Of a stretch of 64,000 nucleotides of DNA, positions 33,285-45,276 are shown in pieces (within the stretch, counting starts at the first letter, position 1; each line of letters begins with the position of its first letter). The DNA comes from Sarcophilus harrisii (Eukaryota > Chordata > Mammalia > Dasyuromorphia > Dasyuridae), in the NCBI RefSeq assembly GCF_902635505.1, contig NC_045429.1, positions 427,517,669 to 427,581,668 on the forward strand. Reading direction: 5' to 3'. A model generated the notes under the pieces. It had not been told where the DNA came from, did no database searches, and saw only the letters and a list, made by a program, of their open reading frames with translations. Both the position numbers and the translations under genes were made by a program.

Positions 33285-33870
33285 ACTACACTATATGTCA
33301 GCCATATTAATCTATATTATTTTAGACTATTAAAATAATTTGGAGTTATGAGATTGATATATAGCTGTGGTGTAAGAAAATATAGAAAGACTTGGACTTA
33401 TAAAGGAAGATGTTATCCATCTTCATGAGAAACAGAAGACAAGCATAGTATGGTCTATGTATATTTTGCTCCAAATATCTACATATGCATGTATATATAT
33501 TTATGTATATATGTATATACATATATATGGATATTTATGTGTTTGTAAAGGAATAAATGAATAATTATCTATCTACCTACCTATCTATTCCCCCACTTAA
33601 TTGTAACCTTCTTGGGGGTGGTGAAGAGAGGAAGGGGAAAAGAATAAAGTAAAAAGCGTACAGCAGAGAGCAAAAGGAAACCTATAATGAAGCAAAGAAA
33701 AGATGGACAGCTCTGAATACAATATGTAATATATATTATATAGGCTGTCTTGATGGAAATTCATTGTTTTATATTTTGATTCTTTTCCTATGTTTTGCTG
33801 TACACATGACAAATCCCTCCCCCATTTTGTATGTAAGTTTAAAATAAATAAATAAAGTATTTTATGTGTA
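33285..33870 (+). mobile_element. L1 3' end, sense orientation
   Basis: Includes the CACTATATGTCAGCCATATT section, an internal TATATG repeat, the CAGCAGAGAGCAAAAGGAAA section and an A-rich AATAAATAAATAAAG end. Near copies are at 35440-35910 (plus) and within 7930-8230 (minus). Confidence 0.65.
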
Positions 33871-34549
33871 AAAATGTCATTTGAAACATCTGTCTAATAA
33901 CATGGCAAAGGACACAGACTGATTTTCTAATTCAGGTCCACGTGAAAATTCTCTCAAGTTTCAGGTGAATTATGTGTTCTTAACATAATGATTCTTCTTA
34001 TATCTCTATTTTATATCATTTGGGTTATATTTTCAAACCTGAGAAGCAGATTAAAAAGAAAGAAGTCCTTTTAGAGCTGATTTAAGAATATGATTTATCC
34101 AAACAAAAAAGCAGATTGAAAGAACTCTATAGTGTGACAAGTACAATACAGACTTTTGAAGTTTGTTCATCTACATCAAGAATATATGAGCTTTAGCAAC
34201 TTAAATTACCCCAAACTATGATTCTTGATATTATTCTGAGTCTGATCCCAAATATGATTAAGATATGCTATTGAGTCAATGATCTACAAGACAAACAGGA
34301 AGTAAGAATGACAGCTGCAAAGTACTTCAAATGAAGTTTTGTCTCAAGGAAAAAGGCAACTTTCAGCATGGGCTGAGGTAGGATGCTTTTGATCTGATTT
34401 CCTTAATGTAACTTTTTTTTTTTGAATGGAGAATTTTTCCTCCTAATCTAGTGATACAATTTTGTCAGAACAATTGACTATCTATATAACTGGAACTGAC
34501 ATTTTGTGGAACTGACATTAAGTTAGGGAAGTACTATTTGCCCCTTACT

Positions 34550-34830
34550 ATGATTATGCCTTTTGGGGGCATAGTTCCAAATTACTTTCTAGAATCACTA
34601 GACCAATTCAGATCTCCACCAAAAGTCCATTAATGTACAAAAGAGCCAGTCCCTTCAACACTTGTCATTTCCCTTATTTTGAGGTCATATTTGCAAATCT
34701 GATAAGTATGAGATGAGTTTTAGAATTGCTTTAATAATTAGTTGGGATTTGGAACTTTTCAAAAGTTTGGCTATTGATAACTTTTTTGTTTTTATTTTGA
34801 GAACTGCTTGCTCATATCCTATGACTATTG
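34550..34830 (-). mobile_element. L1 3' UTR fragment
   Basis: A GGGCATAGTTCCAAATTACT section followed by the decayed antisense 3' UTR sequence seen in other copies here. Confidence 0.6.
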
Positions 34831-34849
34831 GTTAAATTGGAGAACAGAA

Positions 34850-35095
34850 GGAGGGAATAGACATTTATAAAGTGTTTACATTTATAAAGGCAAATATTAT
34901 TTCATCTGATTCTTCATCAACATTCCTGCAAGGAAGGTATTAATATTATCCCCATTTTACCACTGAGAAAACTGAGGCAAACAGGTTAATTGACTTGTCC
35001 AGTATTACACAGTTAGTAAGCATCTGAGGCCTCATTTGAACTTAGATCTTTTAAACTCCAGGCTCAGTGCACCACCTAGCTGCCTTGTAGCTGAA
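34850..35095 (-). repeat. MIR/THER-type SINE
   Basis: Reverse orientation: an AAAGTGTTTACATTTATAAA start, ACTGAGAAAACTGAGGCAAA and a GTGCACCACCTAGCTGCC end. Confidence 0.65.
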
Positions 35096-35439
35096 GTATT
35101 ACTATCATGTATGCAGAAATGCACAAATGTCTTGTTTTTTCTTCTTGTTGACACACGTTGTTAATAATAAATGTATGATTAAAATTGGGCTTGGTTTTGC
35201 AGAATATATTACCTTGGACTCCAGCTTGAGCTTATATGATTCTCAGAATATTATGTTTGATTCAGTTCTATGATTTCTTATGGCTGAAGAGTAATTCTGA
35301 GCTATTTAATATATTGTTCCTTCATAGATGGTTTTTTTAACTAATAAATTAAATATGTTTTCATTTGGTACTTGAATTGAGAAATTTCAACACTACGTGA
35401 TAAAAGGTTGTAAGCATCAGACAGAGGAAGATCCTATTA

Positions 35440-35574
35440 AAAGAGAAATCTACATTATGTCAGCCATATTTTTTCACACATATGTGTGAATATGTATGTG
35501 TATATGTATGTATGCATGTAGATATAGGTATGTGTATAGGCCAGTGTGAATATATGTGTGTATATATGTATGCG

Positions 35575-35612
<38 letters not shown>

Positions 35613-35910
35613 CATACATACATATCACACACACACATATGCTTAACTACTCAACTGTAGCCTGCTTAGGGGAAATGGAGTGGGTGAAAGGGGAAAAACA
35701 GAATAAAATAAAAAGTGCAGAGCAGAGAAAAAAAGAATAATCTACAAAGAAGCAAAGATAGACAATCATGAATATAATGTCTTCCATTATTGTATATGCT
35801 TTCTTGAAATGAAAATTTATTGTTACATATTTCAAATACTCCCTGATGTTTTGCTGGGCACATGACAATGTTTTATTTTGTTTGCAAGTGTGGGATTTTC
35901 CTTGGGGATT
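35440..35910 (+). mobile_element. L1 3' end with internal microsatellite
   Basis: Shares an ACATTATGTCAGCCATATTT section with 33285-33870, then a (TG)n/(CA)n/(TA)n tract at 35480-35640, then a section containing GCAGAGCAGAGAAAAAAAG and a TGTTTTGCTGGGCACATGAC end. Confidence 0.6.
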
Positions 35911-35989
35911 ATTTTGGGGATCCAACCAAATATAAGTTATTGTCTATATTCAAAAGTTAAGGCCAATTTTCTTGTACTATTCCCTGCAG

Positions 35990-36540
35990 TACAGTTTTGT
36001 TATGCTCTTTTGGAAGATCCATATATGTTACCTATTGCAATAGCCTCCTTACTAGTTTCCCTGCCGAAAGTCTCTCCAGACTCCAATTCACCTTCCATAA
36101 AGTTGTCCACAAAAAGAAATCATCTATTTGACCTTTCCTCCTTCCCCCTTTTAGGTAAACAAACTCCAGTGATTCCTTCTTATTTCCAGGATCAAGTAGA
36201 AACTCTTCTGTTTAGCTTTTAAAACCCTTCACACCCTAATCCTTTCTTATCCTTTCAATCTTCTTACAAAATACTTTCCCTCATACAGTCTATGTTCTAG
36301 CCAGACTAGTCTATGTGCTGGTCTCCTCCTTCACTGTGCCATTTCCTGTTTCCATGACATTCACATTAACTATCTATCCCAGATACTTCCAATCTCCTCC
36401 TTAACTCTATCTTCCAGAATTCCTGCTTTTATCAAGACTCAGCTTAAGTGTTTGTACAAGGTTTTTCCTGATTTCTTTGGGACATTCCTTAGAACTAGTG
36501 CTGCCTACTTTAAAGTTACGTACTTTTTTATTTTGAATAT
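35990..36540 (+). mobile_element. L2-like LINE 3' region fragment
   Basis: AATAGCCTCCTTACTAGTTT, a TCCAGACTCCAATTCACCTT section, the CCAGTGATTCCTTCTTATTT section and AAGACTCAGCTTAAGTGTTT match the layout of an L2-type LINE 3' region in sense orientation. It is old and diverged; the assignment rests on recalled consensus. Confidence 0.5.
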
Positions 36541-36639
36541 ATTTTACATACCTTATTATATATATGTATATGTATAATATATATATATATATACATACAC
36601 ATTGATTATTTTTCAGAGATTCTGTTTTTTTGGAGATAT

Positions 36640-36770
36640 TTTTTCTATCATTGAGAGATGGTGGGATACAGTGGAAAGAGGTCTGTATTTATAGTTATGG
36701 GATGTGGGTTCAAATTCTTACTGTACTACTTACCAGCTGTACAAGTTTAGGCAAGTCACTTCAACTCTTT
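36640..36770 (+). mobile_element. tRNA-type SINE interrupted by an L1
   Basis: TACAGTGGAAAGAGGTCTGT, GTGGGTTCAAATTCTTACTG (a B-box-like GGTTCAAAT) and CAAGTTTAGGCAAGTCACTT. The L1 at 36771-37471 cuts it, and SINE-like sequence resumes at 37487. Confidence 0.6.
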
Positions 36771-37471
36771 TTTATTTTATTTTATTTAATAGCCTTTTAT
36801 TTACAGGTTATATGTATGGGTAACTTTACAGCATTAACAACTGCCAAACCTCATGTTCCAATTTTTCACCTCTTACTCCCCACCCCCTCCCCCAGATGGC
36901 AGGATGACCAGTAGATGTTAAATATATTTAAATATAAATTAGATACACAATAAGTATACATGACCAAACTGTTAATTTGCTGTACAAAAAGAATTAGACT
37001 CTGAAATATTGTACAATTAAGCTTTGGAAAAATCAAAAATGCAGGTGGGCATAAATATGGGGATTGGGAATTAATGTTTGGTTTTAGTCTCTCCCAGAGT
37101 TCTTTCTCTGGGCTACTGTTCAGTTCATTACTGCTCCATTGGAAATGATTTGGTTGATCCATTGCTGAAAGATTTGGGTATAAACTGGTCATCATATATT
37201 TTTGTTGAAATTAAATGATCTCCTGGTCTTCATTTCATCAGCATCAGTTCTTTAAGTTCCAGGCCTTTCTGAAATCATCCTATTGGTCATTTCTTACAGA
37301 ACAATAATATTCCATAATATTCATATACCACAATTTATTCAGCCATTCTCCAACTGATGGGCAGTTTCCACTTTCCAGTTTCTAGCCACTACAAAGAGGG
37401 CTGCCACAAACATTCATGCACATACAGGTCCCTTTCCCTTCTTTATGATCTCTTTGGGATATAAGCCCAGT
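36771..37471 (-). mobile_element. L1 3' end, 5'-truncated, with 15-bp TSD
   Basis: A 701-bp reverse L1 tail from a TTTATTTTATTTTATTTAAT start to TTTGGGATATAAGCCCAG. It is flanked by identical 15-bp copies of TCACTTCAACTCTTT at 36756-36770 and 37472-37486, inside an older SINE. Relative to 27665-28455 it shows many small deletions at 37070-37270. Confidence 0.88.
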
Positions 37472-37649
37472 TCACTTCAACTCTTTAGAATTTATTCCTT
37501 TTCTATATAAGGAGAAATTTGAATTTTCTGTACTATAAGATTTGGTCAAATCCCAAGTGGGTCATGTACCATTTCCTTCCTCAAAATTTCATTTTTAAAT
37601 CTTATTTCCATTCCATTTTTTCCTTTAAAAATTTCATCTCTATTTAGAT

Positions 37650-37850
37650 TTCTGGAATGTCTTACTTTTTTTTAAGTTTGCAAAATTATTAAATTTTTAT
37701 ATATTTTATTTTTAATATATAAAATAAAATAAACATTTCCACAATTACTCATGAAACTGCAAATCTATTATGTATAACTTGCTATTTCTTTTAAATGTGC
37801 AAAAGTTTCATGTAAATCTGATTTTTTCTTTCTTTGCCCCATAGCCCTTC
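37650..37850 (-). mobile_element. LINE 3'-end fragment
   Basis: A TGCAAATCTATTATGTATAA section with an AT-rich lead, the same tail type as 25977-26144. Confidence 0.45.
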
Positions 37851-37871
37851 TGTAGAGATGGCTACCATTAG

Positions 37872-37874
<3 letters not shown>

Positions 37875-37914
<40 letters not shown>

Positions 37915-37935
37915 GTGTATGTGTGTGTCTGTGTG
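37875..37935. repeat. (TA)n / (TG)n microsatellite
   Basis: A perfect TA run of about 35 bases followed by ATGTGTATGTGTGTGTCTGT. Confidence 0.9.
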
Positions 37936-38779
37936 TGAAATCATTCTCTATAAATTTTTACCTATTAGGGGTTAGTTTTGTTTGTTTGTTTTGTTTTTTT
38001 GAATATGGTAGCTTTCTCAATATGTTCTTTGTAGTTAATCCAGATATTTATAACAGTCAAAATGATCTGTTCCCACAAAGTTGTTCTCACATCTTTTGCA
38101 TAAAAGACAAGAATTAATATCAACCATAATTTCGATTTAGAGTGGGATTTTGGAGTAATCTGTAATTTCATCAATGGTAGATCCAGTGTGAGGTCTTCTA
38201 TTGATGTAATCGGCAACTCATCTGTGATTTATAAATGTTTGGGGAACCAAGAAGTCGAGGGACTTATTCACAGTCATATTGCTAGAATTTTTCAGTGCTT
38301 GAATCTGAGCCCAGATTTTTCTCATTCTAGAACCACCTTTTGATCCATTATACCACAGTATATATTAAAATGAGATGAATTTATATGAACAATTTTTTTT
38401 TTTTTGTGAAAAGCAGCAACAATTTTGCTGGTACTGTATAAAAGTTCTCTTGGTTCTTCTAATTTCATGCATCATTGTTTTCTATGCCTTTCTATATTTT
38501 TCTAAAATCACTGAGGTCTTATTGTGTTACCATGATCTCTGAGAAAACTGCAGACATCATTTTTCATCAAGAATTTTGCATTCATTTTCTTTATACATGT
38601 ATATATTAATATATGTATAGATATATGCATGTGTATATATATATATGATGTATTATCCATTTTTTCTTTCATGCTTCTGAATTTAACTGTTTTTATTTTT
38701 TATTTCTCTTTGTATTTCAGCCTATTTCCTTAATTTGTACTGCTTTATCACTGTCTCCATTATTAAGTCTTTGCCTTCT

Positions 38780-39560
38780 CTCTCTCCACAGCAAAACACA
38801 CCCTATAGACACTATGCCATGTTGAAGAGGATTACCCCAGGAAGAATTCTCTTTCTCTTAGGCCTGGAAGAGCATGAATCACCTCTTATAACTAGTTATG
38901 TTTTATTGCCTTCCACTTCCTTACCAGGTTTCCTAAATTTTTTTCCTTACAGTTGGACAAAATCAATACCTACTGAGTACTGCAATTATGAAACAGAAAA
39001 GATACAGACTATATAATTTGATAACCAATGATTTATTGTCAATTATATCAAAATTCAATTTTCAAAATTTAACAATTGTTCTAAAATAATGGAGAGTCAA
39101 TCATATTGAATTTGTTACAATTAGTTTATAAGAGCTACAAAATGATAACATTTATTTTTTTTTCTTCTCTTTTTCTTACAGATAAAGTCTGGGGAAGGTA
39201 GTCTAAAATCAGAGGGGTAGGAAATATTCTCAAATTTTTTTTCTAGGCTGCAACAGTCTCTGAAAGAGCATCCTTTCATGTTGTTAGCGCCCATATGTCT
39301 GCATCTAGGATCAAATGGGAAGACATTCCTATATTCCAAACATAAATTTATCAAGTTCTGACGGAAAAGGGGATAGTGCCAATTATTCTTAAAAATTGTT
39401 GATTTGCCTATGAAAAATGCACTAAGGAACCAGAGAAGGTGACTATTATGAACTAAAAAAAGAGGAAGAGGCATCACTGCTGTGAAAATCCACAGCCATT
39501 TTTCAAAATCATAGCACAAATCTGGAGAATGGTACTGGAAATACAAAATTGGTTTTCAGG
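38780..39560 (-). repeat. Paralogous 3' flank of unit C (possible 3' UTR)
   Basis: Pairs with 15790-16560. The conserved minus-strand AATAAA is at 39037-39032, 1136 bases past the stop. I saw no canonical AATAAA closer to the stop on the gene strand, which favours this one as the working signal for unit C. Confidence 0.55.
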
Positions 39561-40172
39561 ATTGGGAATATACTATAGTTTGTCATGAGGGATTACTGAT
39601 TAACAGGTATATAAACTTACAACCCAAAAGGAATATAATAAAATGAGTTTTAAGATGAAAGAAAAAAAATTCCATGGTTATGTCAAATACCAATCACAAT
39701 TTTTGAACTTAATAACCCAACCAATAAAAAATTATATTTCTGTACTTTTATATATTCCCCACAAAATATCCAAATAAAAGAAGCCATAAACTAAAATGAA
39801 AAAGTAATAGCAAAAAAGAAAACAAAAAGAAAATAAAAATAAAAGACCTAAATTCAACGTTGTAAGGAAGAATGATAAAAACAAGAGAGATCTAAATGAA
39901 GAAGAAAATGCTAGGAAAACTATATAAAAGTCAGTGCTTATAATGATAATTCCAATTATGGTTATTTTGGTAAGATTTTGGAAGGAATTTAACCTAAAAC
40001 CAGAAAACAATAGGTTAAAAGACTGAAGAAATGAAAGTTAAAGACAATGAAAAAAAAAGAATTTTGATAAATGAATCCAAATGTTAAAGGAAAATTATAT
40101 GAGTCATTATTATTACAAAAAACATGATATGGAAAAGAAAGAAGAGATAAATTTTAAATTCTAACGGGCCTA

Positions 40173-43100
40173 TTAATTGGAATAATCCTGTTCCTCATCT
40201 AGAGAAGACTGAGTAAAGTCATATTCAGAGTCAGTTTCAGAATCAGAGTAGTAGCCTGAAGCTGAGGAAGAGTGAGAGCTAGAGCCTGAGTTACAGGAAG
40301 ACTTTGAGTCATGTCTGCCTGAGCTGGAGGATTGCTGGGAACTGGAACTGTGTCCTTGTCTTCCACTACTGCTGGATCTTCCCACCAGAACTAGATCCAT
40401 GTCCCTGGCTGCTAGAAGAGTGACCTGATCGTGAGCCCAACTTTCCAGAGCTAGATGACTGCTGGGAGCCAGAGCCTGAACCATGTCGCCCTGAGCTGGA
40501 AGACTGTTGGGAACTGGAACTGTGTCCTTGTCTTCCACTACTGCTGGATCTTCCACAAGAACTAGATCCGTGTCCCTGGCTGCTAGATGATCGACCTGAT
40601 CCTGAGCTATGTTGACCTAACTGAGACGGACTGGAACTGGAGCCAGAGCTTGAACTATGTCGCCCTGAGCTGGAGGACTGTTGGGAACTGGAACTGTGCC
40701 CTTGTCTTCCACTACTGCTGGATCTTGCACCAGAACTAGATCTGTGTCCCTGGCTGCTAAAAGAGTGACCTGATCGTGAGCCCGACTTTCCAGAGCTAGA
40801 TGACTGCTGGGAGCCAGAGCCAGAGCCTGAGGAAGAGCCAGAAGTAGAGCTAGAGCCATGTCTTCCAGAGCTGGAAGAGTGGCCAGGGCCAGAGCCTCTG
40901 TGCTTAGAGCCTGAAGATTGACCTGAACTGTATTCTGAGCCAGATTCTGAGCCAGAGCCAGAGCCAGAGGCCGAGCCATGTCTGCCTGAGCTGGAGGATT
41001 GCTGGGAACTGGAACGGTGCCCTTGTCTTCCACTACTGCTGGATCTTCCACCAGAACTAGATCCGTGTCCCTGGCTGCTAGATGATCGACCTGATCCCGA
41101 GCCATGTTGACCGGACTGAGACTGACTGGAACTTGAGCCAGAGCCTGAACCATGTCTCCCAGAGCTGGAAGAAGGGCCTGAGCCAGAGCCCCTGTGCTTA
41201 GAGCCTGAAGACTGACCTGAACTGTACTCTGAGCCAGATTCTGAGCCAGAGCTAGAGCCTGAACCTGATCCTGAGCAGGATGCAGAGCCGGAGCCCGAAC
41301 CATGTCGCCCTGAGCTGGAAGACTGTTGGGAACTGGAACTGTGTCCTTGTCTTCCACTACGGCTGGATCTTCCACCAGAACTAGATCCGTGTCCCTGGCT
41401 GCTAGATGATCGACCTGATCCTGAGCTATGTTGACCTGACTGAGACTGACTGGAACTGGAGCCAGAGCTTGAACTATGTCGCCCTGAGCTGGAGGACTGT
41501 TGGGAACTGGAACTGTGCCCTTGTCTTCCACTACTGCTGGATCTTCCACCAGAACTAGATCTGTGTCCCTGGCTGCTAAAAGAGTGACCTGATCGTGAGC
41601 CAGACTTTCCAGAGCTAGATGACTGCTGGGAGCCAGAGCCAGAGCCTGAGGAAGAGGCAGAGCTAGAGCTAGAGCCATGTCTTCCAGAGCTGGAAGAGTG
41701 GCCAGAGCCAGAGCCTCTGTGCTTAGAGCCTGAAGATTGACCTGAACTGTATTCTGAGCCAGATTCTGAGCCAGAGCCAGAGCCAGAGGCCGAGCCATGT
41801 CTGCCTGAGCTGGAGGATTGCTGGGAACTGGAACTGTGCCCTTGTCTTCCACTACTGCTGGATCTTCCACCAGAACTAGATCCGTGTCCCTGGCTGCTAG
41901 ATGACCGACCTGATCCTGAGCCATGTTGACCCAACTGAGATGAGTGACTGGAAGTAGAGCCAGAGTTTGAACCATGTTCCCCTGAGGTGGAAGACTGTTG
42001 GGAACTGGAACTTTGTCCTTGTCTTCCACTACTGCTGGATCTTCCACCAGAACTAGATCCGTGTCCCTGGCTGCTAGAAGAGTGACCTGATCGTGAGCCA
42101 GACTTTCCAGAGCTAGATGACTGCTGGGAGCCAGAGCCAGAGCCTGAGGAAGAGGCAGAGCTAGAGCTAGAGCCATGTCTTCCAGAGCTGGAAGACTGGC
42201 CAGAGCCAGAGCCTCTGTGCTTAGAGCCTGAAGATTGACCTGTACTGTATTCTGAGCCAGATTCTGAGCCAGAGCCAGAGCCAGAGGCCGAGCCATGTCT
42301 GCCTGAGCTGGAGGATTGCTGGGAACTGGAACTGTGCCCTTGTCTTCCACTACTGCTGGATCTTCCACCAGAACTAGATCTGTGTCCCTGGCTGCTAGAA
42401 GAGTGACCTGATCGTGAGCCAGACTTTCCAGAGCTAGATGACTGTTGGGAGCCAGAGCCAGAGCCTGAGGAAGAGGCAGAGCTAGAGCTAGAGCCATGTC
42501 TTCCAGAGCTGGAAGAGTGGCCAGAGCCAGAGCCTCTGTGCTTAGAGCCTGAAGATTGACCTGAACTGTATTCTGGCCGATTCACGGGAGCCAGAGCCAG
42601 GCCGAGCCATGTCTGCCTGATGGGAGGTTGTGGGAACTGGAAGGTGCCCTTGTCTTCCCTTGCTAATCTTCCACCAGAATAGATCCGTGTCCCGGCTGCT
42701 GATATCGACCTGATCCAGCCATGTTGACCTGACCGGACCCTGGAACTGGAGCCAGAGCCTGAACCATGTCTCCCAGAGCTGGAAGAAGGGCCTGGCCAGA
42801 GCCCTGTGCAGAGCCTGAAGACTGACTGAACTGTATGGGACTGAGCCAGAGCTAGAGCCTAACCTGATCCTGAGAGGATCCAAGGGAGCCAGAACCAGAA
42901 CCGAACCCATGTCGCCCTGAGTGGAGGAATTTGGGAATGGAACTGTCCTTGTCTTCCACTACGGCTGGATCTTCCACCAGAATAGATCCGTGTCCCTGGC
43001 TGCTAGATGATCACCTGATCCGATGTTGACCTGACTGAGACATGGAACTGGGCCAGAGCTTGAATGTGCTCCTGAGCTGGAGGACTGTTGGGAAATGGAA

Positions 43101-45276
43101 CTGGCCCTTGTCTTCCTACTGGGATCTTCCACAGAACTAGATCTGTGTCCCGGGTTTAAAAAGAGGACCTGTGAGCCAGACTTTCCAGGCTAGATGACTC
43201 TGGGGAGCCAGGCCAGAGCCTGAGGAAGAGCCAGAAGAGATGGCCACTTCCAGAGTGAAGAGGGCCAGAGCCAGAGCCCTGTGTAGACCCAGATTGACCT
43301 GAAATGTTTTGGCCAGATTCTGAGCCAGAGCGGCCAGAGGCCGGCCATGCTGCCTAGCTGGAGGATTGTGGGAACGGAATTGCCCCTTTTCTTCCACACT
43401 GGATCTTCCACCAGAACTGATCCGCCCTCTTAGATGATGACCTGATCCCACCATTTGACCCGCTGGACATAACTGGAGCCAGAGCCGAACCATGTCTCCC
43501 AGAGCTGGAGGACTGTTGGGAACTGGAACTGTGCCCTTGTCTTCCACTACTGCTGGATCTTCCACCAGAACTAGATCTGTGTCCCTGGCTGCTAAAAGAG
43601 TGACCTGATCGTGAACCCGACTTTCCAGAGCTAGATGACTGCTGGGAGCCAGAGCCAGAGCCTGAGGAAGAGCCAGAAGTAGAGCTAGAGCCATGTCTTC
43701 CAGAGCTGGAAGAGTGGCCAGAGCCAGAGCCTCTGTGCTTAGAGCCTGAAGATTGACCTGAACTGTATTCTGAGCCAGATTCTGAGCCAGAGCCAGAGCC
43801 AGAGGCCGAGCCATGTCTGCCTGAGCTGGAGGATTGCTGGGAACTGAAACGGTGCCCTTGTCTTCCACTACTGCTGGATCTTCCACCAGAACTAGATCTG
43901 TGTCCTTGGCTGCTAGAAGAGTGACCTGATCGTGAGCCCAACTTTCCAGAGCTAGATGACTGCTGGGAGCCAGAGCCAGAGCCTGAGGAAGAGGCAGAGC
44001 TAGAGCTAGAGCCATGTCTTCCAGAACTGGAAGAGTAGCCAGAGCTAGAGCCCCTGTGCTTAGAGCCTGAAGACTGACCTGAACTGTACTCTGAACCAAA
44101 TTCTGAGCCAGATTCTGAGCCAGAGCTACAGCCTGAACCTGATCCTGAGCAGGATCCAGAGTCAGAGCTGGAGCCTCTGTCATATTGAACCGAGCTGTAG
44201 GACTGTTTCAAACTCTCCCCTTGTCTACCACTACTCCTGGACCTGCCTCCAGAACTAGTTCCATGTTCCTGGGTTGTCGATGACAGTCCTGATCTTGTAC
44301 TGTGTCTTCCAGACCTATGTGATTGCCTGGATGCAGATGCAGAAGATGAGTCTCTACTGGAGTATGAACCAGAGTCATTGTCAGAGAAAGAAGTTGAGTT
44401 CGAGTTTGTTGAATCTGAAGATTGTTTAGATTTAGACCTTTGACCTTTTTCTTCATAATGTCCTGATCTTTCTCCTCGGCTGGACTTGTGTTTTCCATCA
44501 GGAGAATATTCAACTGATTCTCCCCTATATCTGTTTGACCTGGTTTTATAACCTGATCTAGATTTTTGTTTTCTGTGTCCTGCTTTTTGCCCTGATCTAT
44601 ATTCTGTGCGAGATTCTGTGTCTGAATCAGAGGTAGAACTGTCTTCTTCTGAATTTTCAGACTTAAACCTTTTTTCACTTCCTTGTTCTTCAAAAGTGAC
44701 TGAATGGCTCTTTTTTACATATTCATTTCCTATTTTCTTTAGTCCATCATTTTGCCTCTTTTTGTATCTGTATCTTATTCCACTACATGTATTTACACTT
44801 TCAGAGTCTGCTTTGTATTCTTCTCCTCCATGCAGTCTGGAGGGGCTTGTCCTTGAGTTCTGTCTTCTTCTCCATTTGCATGAGCTGGATGCATATTCAG
44901 CTGCATTACTGCCTCTTGAGTTGTTTAAATTTGACCTATGATATTTCTCTGAGCACAGTAAAGGTTCGTCCACTTCCTTCCTTACCCTGCTCAGCCTATG
45001 TCTGACTTTCTGTGTTTCCTTTGATTGCTGTTTTCTAGATTCCTCATGTTCCTCTTCGGATTCTGATTCCCAGTTGTTTTCTTCTTCCTCTTCTTCTTTT
45101 TCAGTCTCTTTGTCACAATGATTTTGACCTTCATAATATGTCTTCTTGAAAGTTTTGTTGAAGGCCGTTGTCAATTTGAATATCAGCAATAGGAACTCAG
45201 TAAAGTCTACTCTCCTGTTATCATCTTCATCTATATTAAACATGAATTCATCCACGATATCTGGATCGCTTGGATT
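40173..45276 (-). CDS. S100 fused-type protein C, exon 3 (EF-hand 2, head, tandem repeats)
   Basis: Exon 3 of a second filaggrin/hornerin-type gene. The acceptor is the AG at 45278-45277; it opens at residue 47 in phase 0. Residues 62-73 are a canonical EF-hand loop (D62, D64, N66, D70, E73). A charged head of roughly 250-300 residues follows, much longer than in B and rich in Glu, Lys, Arg and Tyr, recalling the pre-repeat part of profilaggrin. Then Ser/Gly repeats (GSKHRGSGSGHSSSSGRHGS type) alternate in blocks of about 318 and 180 bp. The end, YYSDSETDSEYDFTQSSLDE and on to DYSN, is Tyr-rich, as in filaggrins. The frame is open from 45276 to about 43480 and from about 42585 to 40385. Between them lies a deletion-rich 0.9 kb, and one extra C at 40381-40383 shifts the last 69 codons. 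Without that C the exon would be 5103 bases. Either assembly error or real decay. Confidence 0.8.
42575..43490 (-). other. Deletion-rich segment of unit C repeats (suspected sequence error)
   Basis: The repeats here match clean neighbouring units (for example 41000-41360) but with frequent one- and two-base losses and few substitutions, and the sharp borders return to clean repeats on both sides. That pattern is typical of gap filling with uncorrected long reads, while ordinary decay would spread over the exon and include substitutions. All three frames are interrupted. Confidence 0.65.
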
